Source of the DNA: Beijerinckiaceae bacterium
Lineage (GTDB): Bacteria; Pseudomonadota; Alphaproteobacteria; Rhizobiales; Beijerinckiaceae
NCBI GenBank assembly: GCA_027532775.1
Contig: JAPZTO010000001.1
Coordinates: 186,001-250,000, forward strand
Direction: 5' to 3'
Length of the DNA: 64,000 nt
Shown in pieces: positions 50,158 to 58,076 of this stretch. Under the pieces are notes generated by a model. The model did not search any database and had not been told where the DNA came from. It was given only the letters and a program-made list of their open reading frames with translations. Made by a program: the position numbers and the translations under genes. Position 1 is the stretch's first letter. Each line of letters opens with the position of its first letter.

Positions 50158-52269
50158 TCACTCCCCGCCCTGCCGGTGCAATGCGGCATCCACCAGTTCG
50201 ATCAGCCGCGGCGAGCGGCGGATCTCGATCCGGCGGGCTGCATTCTCGACCACCGAAATTCCCGGTACCGCCCGGCAGAAGCGGGCATCCAGGGTCGCTC
50301 CGGGCACATAGGCCTCGGCGGTCTGGAGCCACCGCGAGAAATTGGACAGATCCCATGCAAAGCACGAGGCCCCGCGGGCACCGGTCACGCGATCGGGCTC
50401 GCCATGCTGGTCGACAATTTCCAGCAGAAGCGGCGCGCGGACTTCCAGCTTGAGATAGGCCAGAGCCGCGACCCAGCCGCGGCTGGTCAGCAGGAGCCCC
50501 TGATCGACATAGACGAAGGTTTCGACGCCGATCTGGCCGAGGATGGCGGGCAGCAGCGTCAGGGCCGCACGCTCGTCATCCATCAGATAGAGCGAGGCCT
50601 TGACCCCGCGCTCGCGCGCCAGTTCGTTGACGAGGCGCAGGCTTTCCGAGCGGGTCTCGCGCCGGGCGGCGATGAAAACAATCGATTCGGGCGCCTCGGT
50701 CTCGAACAGGTGGCGCGACAGGGTCTCGAACAGGGCGCGCATGTTCGAAGCACTCTGGGGAAGCACAATGACCAAAGCGGCCCGGGCCGGCTGCATGACC
50801 ACCGGCGAAGGCGGCTGCAATTCTCCCAGCCAGTCCCGATGGACGGCCCGCGCAAAGGCGGGAAAGAACCCTTCATGCTCGAGCGCCGGCCATTGGTGCA
50901 GCAGGGGCGCGGAATCCTCGTCCGCGTTGAAGCGGCGCATGACCCGCCCGTCCACCGGATGCACGGAACTGGTCCCTTCCGTGTAGATGACCTTCAGCAG
51001 CGCCGTCCCGATATCGGCGGTGGTCAGGGGGCCGTGCAGCACAGCGCCGAAGCCGGCGCGCGCGACATACAGGCCGCCATCCGGGAACACGGAGGCGAGG
51101 TCCGGGCGCTCGCGGAAATAGGTTGTCTGGGCTTCGGAGCGGAGGATGCAATCACCGATCTTCAGCGCGAAGCCGCGGGGCCGCCGTGTCGGGCAGATGG
51201 CCCATCCCTCCACGAAGGCACCGAAACCCGGCAGAAGGACGACCTTGTCGAGGGCCGCCTCGGCGGCAATCCCGACAGCGCGGGCATTGTTCGGCAGCCA
51301 GTTTCCATCCGAAGCGAGCAGGCCCCGCAGGGCGCCCATCGCGCCGCCGGAGACGACATTGCGGACCGATTCAAGCTGGCCGAGAAGCTCTTCCGCCGAC
51401 AGCGCGCGCAGCCCCGGCGCGGCGCTCAGATGAAGATTGGTGCGCTCGTCAACATAGAGATGGAAGTCACCGGAGCCAGCGACAGGCTTCCAATGGGTGA
51501 GGACGAACCCGATGACGCCGACATGGTCGGATGGCAGATCGGCGCGCTCGTAATGCAACATGGCCGTGGCGCCGGGGAAACGCCGCTTGTCGACAACCAC
51601 GAGCGGGAATTCCGCGCCGAGATCGCGCCGCATCCAGCCCACAACCCAAAGCGCGCCGGCCCCCGAAGAATGGAACGCCTCGATCCGGCCGACCTTGAGG
51701 TCTGCCAGCGGAAAGAGCGGCCGCTCCGCCATGGCGCCCGCCCGCTCGGACAGGGCTTCGAGCCGGTCCAGAAGGCCCGCCGCCTCCGCACTTGCGACAT
51801 CCTCGCGGCTCAGCCGCGCCAGGCGCTGGTCAACCCAGAGGCGCTTGCAGGCACCCACAGTGGAGAACAGCCCGGAAAGATCGAAAACCGCCGGCCGGCC
51901 AGCGATTCGCAGCACCATCGGTGCGAAATTGTCCTCGAGCGTGCGGACCATGTCGAAGGCTTCCGGGCCGATGAGAAAGCCCGGCGAGCAGGGCGCCTTC
52001 AGAATGTCGGCAATGTCCTCGCGCCGCCGCTCGACCGGAACCCGGGCGATCAGGCGATCCCCCGCGAGGAGTTCAACCTCCAGCGCCGTATCCGGTGCCG
52101 CGCAATCGAGCACCCAGCCTTCGATGCCGGCCTGCGGCGTGACCGAGTCAATATGTCCGAAGAGGCCCGTCGACGGCCGATCAAAGATATCGCCTGTCAG
52201 TACAGTCCCGATATCCGACGCGAAGGAAGAAGACGGCAGGTCCGCAGTCTTGCGCATCGCCTTTTTCAT
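50158..52269 (-). CDS. Large protein with three Gly-Trp domains and a degenerate glycosyltransferase-like end
   Basis: A 703-residue cytoplasmic-looking protein. The Gly-Trp beta domain occurs near residues ~36-100 (GHIDSVTPQAGIEGWVLD), ~190-255 (GRIEAFHSSG ... VVGWMRRD ... YERADLPSD) and ~345-420 (LLPGFGAFVEGWAICPTRRP ... RERPDLASVFPDGG). The last ~200 residues resemble a GT-A fold (ALVIVLPQSASNMRALFETL, VFIAARRETRSESLRLVNEL, VETFVYVDQGLLLTSRGW), but the acidic motif is atypical, so activity is doubtful. ATG 52269 is chosen; GTG 52275 is possible. It lies 4 bp before the GT4 gene and is probably co-translated with it. The function is unknown. Confidence 0.8.
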   Translation of the reverse strand: MKKAMRKTADLPSSSFASDIGTVLTGDIFDRPSTGLFGHIDSVTPQAGIEGWVLDCAAPDTALEVELLAGDRLIARVPVERRREDIADILKAPCSPGFLIGPEAFDMVRTLEDNFAPMVLRIAGRPAVFDLSGLFSTVGACKRLWVDQRLARLSREDVASAEAAGLLDRLEALSERAGAMAERPLFPLADLKVGRIEAFHSSGAGALWVVGWMRRDLGAEFPLVVVDKRRFPGATAMLHYERADLPSDHVGVIGFVLTHWKPVAGSGDFHLYVDERTNLHLSAAPGLRALSAEELLGQLESVRNVVSGGAMGALRGLLASDGNWLPNNARAVGIAAEAALDKVVLLPGFGAFVEGWAICPTRRPRGFALKIGDCILRSEAQTTYFRERPDLASVFPDGGLYVARAGFGAVLHGPLTTADIGTALLKVIYTEGTSSVHPVDGRVMRRFNADEDSAPLLHQWPALEHEGFFPAFARAVHRDWLGELQPPSPVVMQPARAALVIVLPQSASNMRALFETLSRHLFETEAPESIVFIAARRETRSESLRLVNELARERGVKASLYLMDDERAALTLLPAILGQIGVETFVYVDQGLLLTSRGWVAALAYLKLEVRAPLLLEIVDQHGEPDRVTGARGASCFAWDLSNFSRWLQTAEAYVPGATLDARFCRAVPGISVVENAARRIEIRRSPRLIELVDAALHRQGGE

Positions 52270-52475
52270 GGCCACTCAGTCCTTGCCGGATCACGCTCTG
52301 GTGCTGCCTGCCTTCGGAAGGCAAGTTCCTGACGCGATGTCGCATATCGCCCGGCGCTATACAATTGCCCCGCGCGGAAAGATTTGCTCCCGGGCGCTGC
52401 CGGGAGGCAGATCGGCGTGCTCACGGCATGTTTCCGGCCAGGGTAACGCCCGGGCGCCATCGCGATGGCTCCGGC

Positions 52476-53327
52476 TTACGATTTCCGATCCGGGACCGGC
52501 ATATAGGCCACGACGCCGAGCGAGGCGAAATCAGCCTGCGCGGCATCGGCTTCGGCTCGCATGTCAGCGGCGATGTCGACCCGGGCATCGAGGATGACCA
52601 TGGTCTGCTGCTGCAGCGTGTAGCGGTCATCCGCTGTCGATGCGGGGCCCGTCGAGACATGCGAGGTCTCGCGGATCCGGAGCGGACAGGGCTGGCGGGC
52701 CTGAAGCGCGAGAACCGGCCATGGCGAGTTCAGGGCCGTGTTCATGAGTTCGGCCAGCATCCCCGGCCGTTCGACGGGGCGCGACCCGACCTTCACGTCA
52801 CGGCGGGCATAGAGCGAGAACAGCCCTTCCAAGTCGCTCACCGGATCTGCAAGCTGCGCCTTGCCGTTGCCCTTGCGAACATGCAGCGTCCGCTCGAACA
52901 CGCCCTGCTGGGTCAGCGTGCGGAGGAAATCATATTCGGGCTGGAGCAGGTTCCCGTGGGCCAATTCCCATTTCAACGAGGCCAGTCGCTCGGCGATCTC
53001 CTCGGGGGTCACCTTCCGCCGCGGTCCCACAGGCCCGGGAGACCGGAACAGCACCGGCTGGGCCAGGACGAGATCGCCCTCTTCCAGCTTCACGATGATC
53101 GCTTCCTGCCCGCCCTTGACCCGCGTGATCGGGAATTCGAACCCGTAATGCCCGTCTCCCAGACCGGCGTTCATCAGGTCTTTGCGGAAGGTCGAGACCT
53201 TGCCGGCGCCGATACATTGCGAGCCCTGAAAGGCAAGCACGACACGGCCCTTCAGCTCGATTTCGGACGAATAGAGCCAGCCAGCCACGCCTTCCTCGGC
53301 AACGACTTCCAATGCACCCTTGATCAT
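52476..53327 (-). CDS. Gly-Trp domain protein 2 of unknown function
   Basis: A 283-residue protein without signal peptide. Residues ~1-68 are the shared beta domain (GALEVVAEEGVAGWLYSSEI, then TFRKDLMNAGLGDGHYGFEF). The rest contains a helical part (VTPEEIAERLASLKWELAHG) and a C-terminal Ala/Asp-rich part that I do not recognise. It appears paralogous to the 286-residue protein at 48 kb. ATG is preceded by GGAGAAG at somewhat long spacing. It is the first gene of the run toward 47.9 kb and is separated from the next gene by about 200 bp. Confidence 0.8.
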   Translation of the reverse strand: MIKGALEVVAEEGVAGWLYSSEIELKGRVVLAFQGSQCIGAGKVSTFRKDLMNAGLGDGHYGFEFPITRVKGGQEAIIVKLEEGDLVLAQPVLFRSPGPVGPRRKVTPEEIAERLASLKWELAHGNLLQPEYDFLRTLTQQGVFERTLHVRKGNGKAQLADPVSDLEGLFSLYARRDVKVGSRPVERPGMLAELMNTALNSPWPVLALQARQPCPLRIRETSHVSTGPASTADDRYTLQQQTMVILDARVDIAADMRAEADAAQADFASLGVVAYMPVPDRKS

Positions 53328-53699
53328 CGTCTATACTTCTCCGCTGTGTTCGGCGCTGCCGGTCGGCCGAAAACATTCCTGACTGCTAAACAAATAATCC
53401 GTAAGCTTCATTTTGTGCGATGCACCATCTTTCGTCTAGCCTCACTTTGCGACTTTTGCATCACAAGTGCTGCCAATCGAAAGCAACATTCCACGCCAAG
53501 CAATCATGATGCCAGACGGAAGAGCGACGGGAATCCGGGCTGCACATATCGGCTCGCACCGCAAAGACAAGTTCGCCACCAGATGCTTAGCCCCGAAGGT
53601 TATCGCCTATACCGGCTTGCGGGGAGGGCCGGCGGGTTTCCCGCGCCGTTCATTCCGGCACAGTCGGCCTCACCCTTGGCGATGCGGAGGAAATCTGGC
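53328..53699. other. 372-bp intergenic region before tRNA-Gln
   Basis: It separates the surface-polysaccharide cluster from the core-genome region. The first ~150 bp are relatively AT-rich and probably hold the promoter of the minus-strand Gly-Trp protein 2. I see no RNA gene, repeat or integrase remnant here. Confidence 0.5.
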
Positions 53700-53770
53700 T
53701 GGGGCGCCAGGATTCGAACCTGGGCATGGCGGAATCAAAATCCACTGCCTTACCGCTTGGCTACGCCCCA
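53700..53770 (-). tRNA. tRNA-Gln (anticodon TTG)
   Basis: The minus strand folds into a full cloverleaf: acceptor TGGGGCG / CGCCCCA, D arm GCC-GGC, anticodon stem GTGGA / TCCGC with loop TTTTGAT (anticodon TTG) and T arm CCAGG-TTCGAAT-CCTGG. No CCA end is encoded. The U1-A72 end is characteristic of tRNA-Gln. Confidence 0.95.
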
Positions 53771-53974
53771 AAACCTGAGGGGATCCGTTTAACCGCTTCG
53801 TTCCCTGTCAGCAACAGCGGATTTGCCGGGCCGGGGCGCCTTTCTTGCCGCATGGGCCACGGGCGAAGGGAAAAATACGGCCCGCCAAAAATTCCTGCCC
53901 TGCCGTCCTTTTTCCCGCCAAGCACCCTTGCCCTGCCGGCGAGAGAGTTCTATACGGGCGCCTCCGCTGGTCTT

Positions 53975-54051
53975 CGGAGTGTAGCGCAGCCTGGTAGCGC
54001 ACCTCGTTCGGGACGAGGGGGTCGCAGGTTCGAATCCTGCCACTCCGACCA
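53975..54051 (+). tRNA. tRNA-Pro (anticodon CGG)
   Basis: The cloverleaf has acceptor CGGAGTG / CACTCCG, discriminator A and an encoded CCA. The anticodon stem CCTCG / CGAGG carries loop TTCGGGA, giving anticodon CGG. The T arm is GCAGG-TTCGAAT-CCTGC. It lies about 200 bp from and on the opposite strand to tRNA-Gln. Confidence 0.96.
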
Positions 54052-54126
54052 GCCGGTTTCCCGTTTCCCGCATGACACGTCAGGGTCCGGCCGCGAAAGC
54101 GGCCCACCGGAGGCCGTTGCCCGCGC

Positions 54127-55308
54127 TCACGCCCCGTAATTGCGCCGGGCCTCCTGCGCCACGAGAAAGACCTGGAAGAGCCCGCTGGCGGGCACGGTGT
54201 CGATCGACACGTCACCCGAGGCGTTGAACTTCTCGTACCAGCCGCCCCGGAACGGGCCGGACAGATAAGTCGAGATGAGGGCCTCGATCATCGGATCGGC
54301 GGCTTCGTCGGCCCGGTCGATCCCGGCTTCCGCCTGCGCCAGCCATGCCCGGATCAACGCCGATTGCGAAGCCAGGCTGCGGGTGCCGGACACGACTTCC
54401 TGATTGGTATTGATCGCATCGATGAGGAAGCCATGTCGTGCTTCGGCCGCGCGGAGCGCCGCACCAAGGAAATGCGTGGCCAGCGGCGAGGCAGGCTGGC
54501 CGTAAAGGCGCTCGTAGCGCCGGATGATCGCGGTCCATTCCGCCATCTGCGCCGGAACGACGACCGAGGCATCCTTCTCGTCGCGGATCGGCCGCCAGGC
54601 ATGGTCATAGGCTTCGGGCAGCAGGCCGGTTGTCTTGTCGAGCAGGGACCGTTCCAGCAGGCGGCGATGGCGGGTAGCCCGCAAGGCTGCCTCGGGATGG
54701 CTGAGATGCTCCACGGCGCCCAGAAGCGCGGTCAGCATGGCGATGGTGGTGGCCTGCTGGCGGCCATCCCCATCCGGCAGGCCATCCCGCAGGTCTCCGG
54801 CAGCATCGGTCAAAGCCGATTCGACATAGCCCATCACCATATCGAGCAAGGCGCGGATCTTCGTATCGCCAGTTGCGCGCGCGAGGGCCGTGAGCGCCAT
54901 GATCGCATAGGCGTGGTCGATCGTGTCGCGCTGCGGATCCGCAACGGACCCATCCGGGGCCAGCATGTGAACGAAGCCGGGCTGGCCGTCCGGCGCCCAG
55001 GCCTTCTCGATCATGCGTTCGAGGCCGCGGCAGGCGAGCCGGATGCCATCGCCCCAGCCGAGTTGCCAGGCCTGGGTGCAGACATAGATCTGCTGCCATT
55101 GCACGGCCGTGCTGCGCAGGACCAGCGTGTCCGGCGTGCCGTCGAAGAAGAAGGTCTCGTGAAAGCCGCCACGCTTCGCATCCCAGCCCTTCTCGAACCA
55201 GAAGGGCAGCGCATCGCGCTTCAGCCAGGTCACCAGTTGCTCGCTCGCGGTCGATGGCAGGCGTCCCGGCGCTGCCTTGCGTTGAGCCATGCCCGTCGCT
55301 GCGGTCAT
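54127..55308 (-). CDS. AGE-family epimerase/isomerase
   Basis: A 393-residue (alpha/alpha)6-barrel enzyme of the N-acylglucosamine 2-epimerase / mannose isomerase family. Motifs include FWFEKGWDAKRGGFHETFFF, RSTAVQWQQIYVCTQAWQLG, DTIDHAYAIMALTALARATG and GLLPEAYDHAWRP, with GGWYEKFNASGDV near the C-terminus. The length is normal. It could interconvert mannose and fructose (free or phosphorylated) or an amino sugar; sequence does not decide. ATG 55308 is used; Met7 is an alternative. It is divergent from folP. Confidence 0.88.
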   Translation of the reverse strand: MTAATGMAQRKAAPGRLPSTASEQLVTWLKRDALPFWFEKGWDAKRGGFHETFFFDGTPDTLVLRSTAVQWQQIYVCTQAWQLGWGDGIRLACRGLERMIEKAWAPDGQPGFVHMLAPDGSVADPQRDTIDHAYAIMALTALARATGDTKIRALLDMVMGYVESALTDAAGDLRDGLPDGDGRQQATTIAMLTALLGAVEHLSHPEAALRATRHRRLLERSLLDKTTGLLPEAYDHAWRPIRDEKDASVVVPAQMAEWTAIIRRYERLYGQPASPLATHFLGAALRAAEARHGFLIDAINTNQEVVSGTRSLASQSALIRAWLAQAEAGIDRADEAADPMIEALISTYLSGPFRGGWYEKFNASGDVSIDTVPASGLFQVFLVAQEARRNYGA

Positions 55309-55481
55309 GGAGCACCCCTTGTTTCATCCAGAGGCGACTCATTTACCATGCCGTTCGTCCATTTTTGGTTACGATCCATCCGTTTTCGGCAGGAGAGAAG
55401 CCGGGTCCGTTGTCACGATTCCAGCGAAGCGCTAAGAGCCTCCGCATCCTGATCCGCCAGACAAGGGCCCCAGCCAGCGCC

Positions 55482-56414
55482 ATGATCGATCCGCCCCTGC
55501 CCAACGCCGCTCCGGTCCGGCTCGCGGCGCCCTGGCCGGCTTTCCCGGAAACGGGCCCGCTGATCATGGGCATCGTCAATGTGACGCCGGATTCCTTCTC
55601 GGATGGCGGGCAGTTCGGCACGCATGCCGAGGCGATTGCGCAGGCATGCCGGCTGGCGGCCGAAGGCGCCGACATTCTCGATATCGGTGGCGAATCAACC
55701 CGCCCGGGCGCGGCAGCCGTCGGACTCGAGGAAGAGGTCGCCCGGGTCGTGCCGGTCATCCGCGCGCTGGCGGCGGATGCGAGCCTGCCGGTGATTTCCA
55801 TTGACAGCTACAAGGCCGGGACAACCCGCGAGGCATTGGCCGCCGGCGCGCGCATCGCCAACGATGTCTGGGGCCTGCAACGCGAGCCGGCCTTGGCGGA
55901 TGTCGCGCAGGCAGCGGGCGCCGGGCTCTGCCTGATGCATAACCGCGACATGAAGGACCCGGCCATCGACATTGTCGAGGACATGAAGAGCTTCTTCGCG
56001 CGGTCGCTGGCCATCGCCTCCCGCGCGGGCATTCCGGAAGACCGGATCGTGCTCGATCCCGGCATCGGCTTTGGCAAGACGCTGGAGCAGAACCTCGCGG
56101 CGATCCGGGGCATTCCCGCGATCAAGGCCGAATTTGGCCATGCCGTGCTGCTCGGCGTCTCGCGGAAATCCTTCCTCGGCTTGCTGACCGACCGCCCGGT
56201 GACGGAACGTTTGCCGGGCACGCTGGCGGCGGGCTTCTACGGCCTGCTGGCCGGCGCCGACATCCTCCGTGTCCATGACGTGGCGCCCCACCGGGACGCC
56301 TTGCGCGTGCTGGCGGCCCTTGCGCATGGGCATGCACTACCCCTTCCCTCTTCCGCCACGCCCAATCCCTCTCACGCCAAGCCCAATCCCTCTCACGCGA
56401 AGCCAAGGAGCTGA
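55482..56414 (+). CDS. folP: Dihydropteroate synthase
   Basis: A 310-residue TIM-barrel enzyme joining p-aminobenzoate to the pterin in folate synthesis. Key motifs are MGIVNVTPDSFSDGGQF, DILDIGGESTRPGA, ISIDSYKAGTTREAL, LMHNRDM and DPGIGFGKTLEQN. I chose ATG 55482 because the recognisable domain begins soon after; the frame is open upstream. The C-terminal tail is odd: PNPSHAK occurs twice in tandem before the stop, coded by a 21-bp direct repeat. It lies 2 bp before folB. Confidence 0.96.
   Translation: MIDPPLPNAAPVRLAAPWPAFPETGPLIMGIVNVTPDSFSDGGQFGTHAEAIAQACRLAAEGADILDIGGESTRPGAAAVGLEEEVARVVPVIRALAADASLPVISIDSYKAGTTREALAAGARIANDVWGLQREPALADVAQAAGAGLCLMHNRDMKDPAIDIVEDMKSFFARSLAIASRAGIPEDRIVLDPGIGFGKTLEQNLAAIRGIPAIKAEFGHAVLLGVSRKSFLGLLTDRPVTERLPGTLAAGFYGLLAGADILRVHDVAPHRDALRVLAALAHGHALPLPSSATPNPSHAKPNPSHAKPRS
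56361..56402 (+). repeat. 21-bp tandem repeat at the 3' end of folP
   Basis: Two copies of a 21-nt unit (starting CCCAATCCCTCTCACGC) differ at one base and encode PNPSHAK twice. A partial third match precedes them. The repeat is in frame and lies outside the conserved enzyme domain, so copy number could vary without frameshift. Confidence 0.85.
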
Positions 56415-56416
56415 GC

Positions 56417-56803
56417 ATGACCACCGGTCTCATCACGGGCGATGTCATCCGCCTCAGCCGCATCGGCATTTTCGCCTATCACGGCGTGTACGAGGAAGAA
56501 GGGCGGCTCGGACAGCGCTTCTACCTCACGCTTGAACTCGGGCTTGATCTCGGCCCGGCCGGGCGCAGCGACGACCTCAACCAGACCGTCTCCTATGCCG
56601 ATATCGCGACGCGTGTTCAGGAGATCGCGGTCAGCCAGCGTTTCCAGATCATCGAAGCCCTGGCCGAGGCGATTGCCGGTGACCTGCTGGCCAATTTCCC
56701 GCGGCTGCGGGAAGTGGCGGTGACGGTCGAGAAGCCGCATGCGGCGGTGATGGCGATCCTCGAGACGTTGTCGGTCACGATCCACCGCGTCCGGAGCGCC
56801 TGA
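56417..56803 (+). CDS. folB: Dihydroneopterin aldolase
   Basis: A 128-residue FolB-type enzyme. Motifs include RIGIFAYHGVYEEEGRLGQR with the catalytic Tyr-His and Glu, SYADIATRVQEIA, FQIIEALAEAIAGDLL and VTVEKPHAAV. It makes 6-hydroxymethyl-dihydropterin. It stands between folP and folK, 2 bp and 1 bp from its neighbours, so the three are one operon. Confidence 0.95.
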   Translation: MTTGLITGDVIRLSRIGIFAYHGVYEEEGRLGQRFYLTLELGLDLGPAGRSDDLNQTVSYADIATRVQEIAVSQRFQIIEALAEAIAGDLLANFPRLREVAVTVEKPHAAVMAILETLSVTIHRVRSA

Positions 56804-56804
56804 C

Positions 56805-57326
56805 ATGGTGGTGCCTGAATTGGCGGAGAGCGCCCCCCGCGTGATCGGCTACCTCGCCCTCGGCAGCAATCTGGGCGACAAGGTCGGGCATCTGCGCCGG
56901 GCTGCAGAGGCGATCGCGCAGCTTCCGGAGACGCGGATCCTCGCCCGGTCCTCGATCTACCGCACACCGCCCTGGGGCAAGACCGATCAGGACTGGTTCG
57001 CCAATGCGGCTTTGGCGGTGGAAACGGCCTTGTCGCCACCCGCCCTGCTCGCGGCGGTGCTGGAGATCGAGCGCCGGCTCGGCCGCGTCCGACGCGAGCG
57101 CTGGGGCCCGCGCATCATCGATATCGATGTGCTGGCGCATGGCGATGCCGTGCTGGCCACCGACACGCTGACCTTGCCCCACCCGGCCATGACCGAGCGG
57201 GCCTTCGTGCTGGTGCCGCTGAACGAAATCGCCCCGGATCTGGTGATCCGGGGCAAGACTGTGAAACAATGGCTTGCGGGGCTGGATGCCACCGGCATCA
57301 CGCCGATGGTCCCGCTGGCGGCCTGA
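56805..57326 (+). CDS. folK: 2-amino-4-hydroxy-6-hydroxymethyldihydropteridine pyrophosphokinase
   Basis: A 173-residue HPPK. Motifs are YLALGSNLGDKVGHLRRA, SSIYRTPPWG, DWFANAALAVET, the Arg-rich RVRRERWGPRIIDIDVLAHG with the metal-binding Asp pair, and LPHPAMTERAFVLVPLNEIA. It supplies the substrate of FolP. It is third in the folate operon and converges with bioY with 7 bp between the stops. Confidence 0.97.
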   Translation: MVVPELAESAPRVIGYLALGSNLGDKVGHLRRAAEAIAQLPETRILARSSIYRTPPWGKTDQDWFANAALAVETALSPPALLAAVLEIERRLGRVRRERWGPRIIDIDVLAHGDAVLATDTLTLPHPAMTERAFVLVPLNEIAPDLVIRGKTVKQWLAGLDATGITPMVPLAA

Positions 57327-57333
57327 GAGGGAC

Positions 57334-57912
57334 TCAGCCCTTGCGCCAGCTGCGGACGGCCCACCAGCTCGCCGGGAGCAGGGCAGCCCCGAGGCCGACC
57401 TTCAGCAGCGTGGCATAGCCGAAGGGCGCGACGCCTTTGACGAAGGCGAGTTCCGGGCCGATCAGCGTGGCGAGCCAGGCATAGCCCGGCAGAAAGTTGA
57501 TCACATGGCCCAGCGAGAGCACGGCCAGAGCGCCAACCACCGAATGCGTGTAGCCGCGCTCGGCAAGATAGCCGGTGGCCATGGCGGCGAGCAGGAAGCC
57601 GACGAGATAGCCGCCGGTCGGGCCCATCATGTAGGCGAGGCCAGCGCCTGAAGCGAAGACCGGCAGGCCGAGCGCGCCTTCCGCCAGATAGGCGAGGATC
57701 GTGAGGCCGCCCAGCTTCCAGCCATAGGCTGCGCCGATCATCATCACGACCAGCGACTGCATGGTCATCGGAACCGGATGGAACGGGATCTGGATTTTCG
57801 CCGAAAGGGCGAGCAGCATCGTGCCGACCAGCACGAGCATGCCGTCGCGCAGAATATTGCGCTCGCGGGAACCGAGGGCCTGCTGGATCAGGGTTGCGGT
57901 GGCAACACGCAT
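57334..57912 (-). CDS. bioY: Biotin transporter substrate-binding subunit BioY
   Basis: A 192-residue membrane protein with six hydrophobic segments. BioY hallmarks include IQIPFHPVPMTMQSLVVMMI, LAYLAEGALGLPVFASGAGL, MMGPTGGYLVGFLLAA and LGHVINFLPGYAWL. It is the S-component that binds biotin and works with an ECF transporter or alone. The ATG is preceded by AAGGAGAT. I looked for a BioR operator upstream and did not find a good one. Confidence 0.93.
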   Translation of the reverse strand: MRVATATLIQQALGSRERNILRDGMLVLVGTMLLALSAKIQIPFHPVPMTMQSLVVMMIGAAYGWKLGGLTILAYLAEGALGLPVFASGAGLAYMMGPTGGYLVGFLLAAMATGYLAERGYTHSVVGALAVLSLGHVINFLPGYAWLATLIGPELAFVKGVAPFGYATLLKVGLGAALLPASWWAVRSWRKG

Positions 57913-58076
57913 AAAGCATCTCCTTATCAACCTGAATGACGCCGCCGCTCCGGGCCTGCGAAGCTGGCGGCCCTTTGCTCCGGCGGAAACAGGCTTCCGG
58001 CCGGAACAGGCTGCCGTCGGCTTCACGATTCCCAACGCGGCTTCCCTCGTATAAGCAACTCCGGGCCAAAGGTAAA

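Noticed and set aside
53700-54051. Possible genomic-island boundary at the two tRNA genes
   Set aside because: No integrase, no direct repeat of a tRNA 3' end and no mobile-element gene was seen; the surface cluster simply ends near the tRNAs.
57913-58076. BioR operator upstream of bioY
   Set aside because: TTATCAAC and TATAAG are present but no TTAT-x-x-ATAA palindrome was found, so the match to the BioR motif is too poor.
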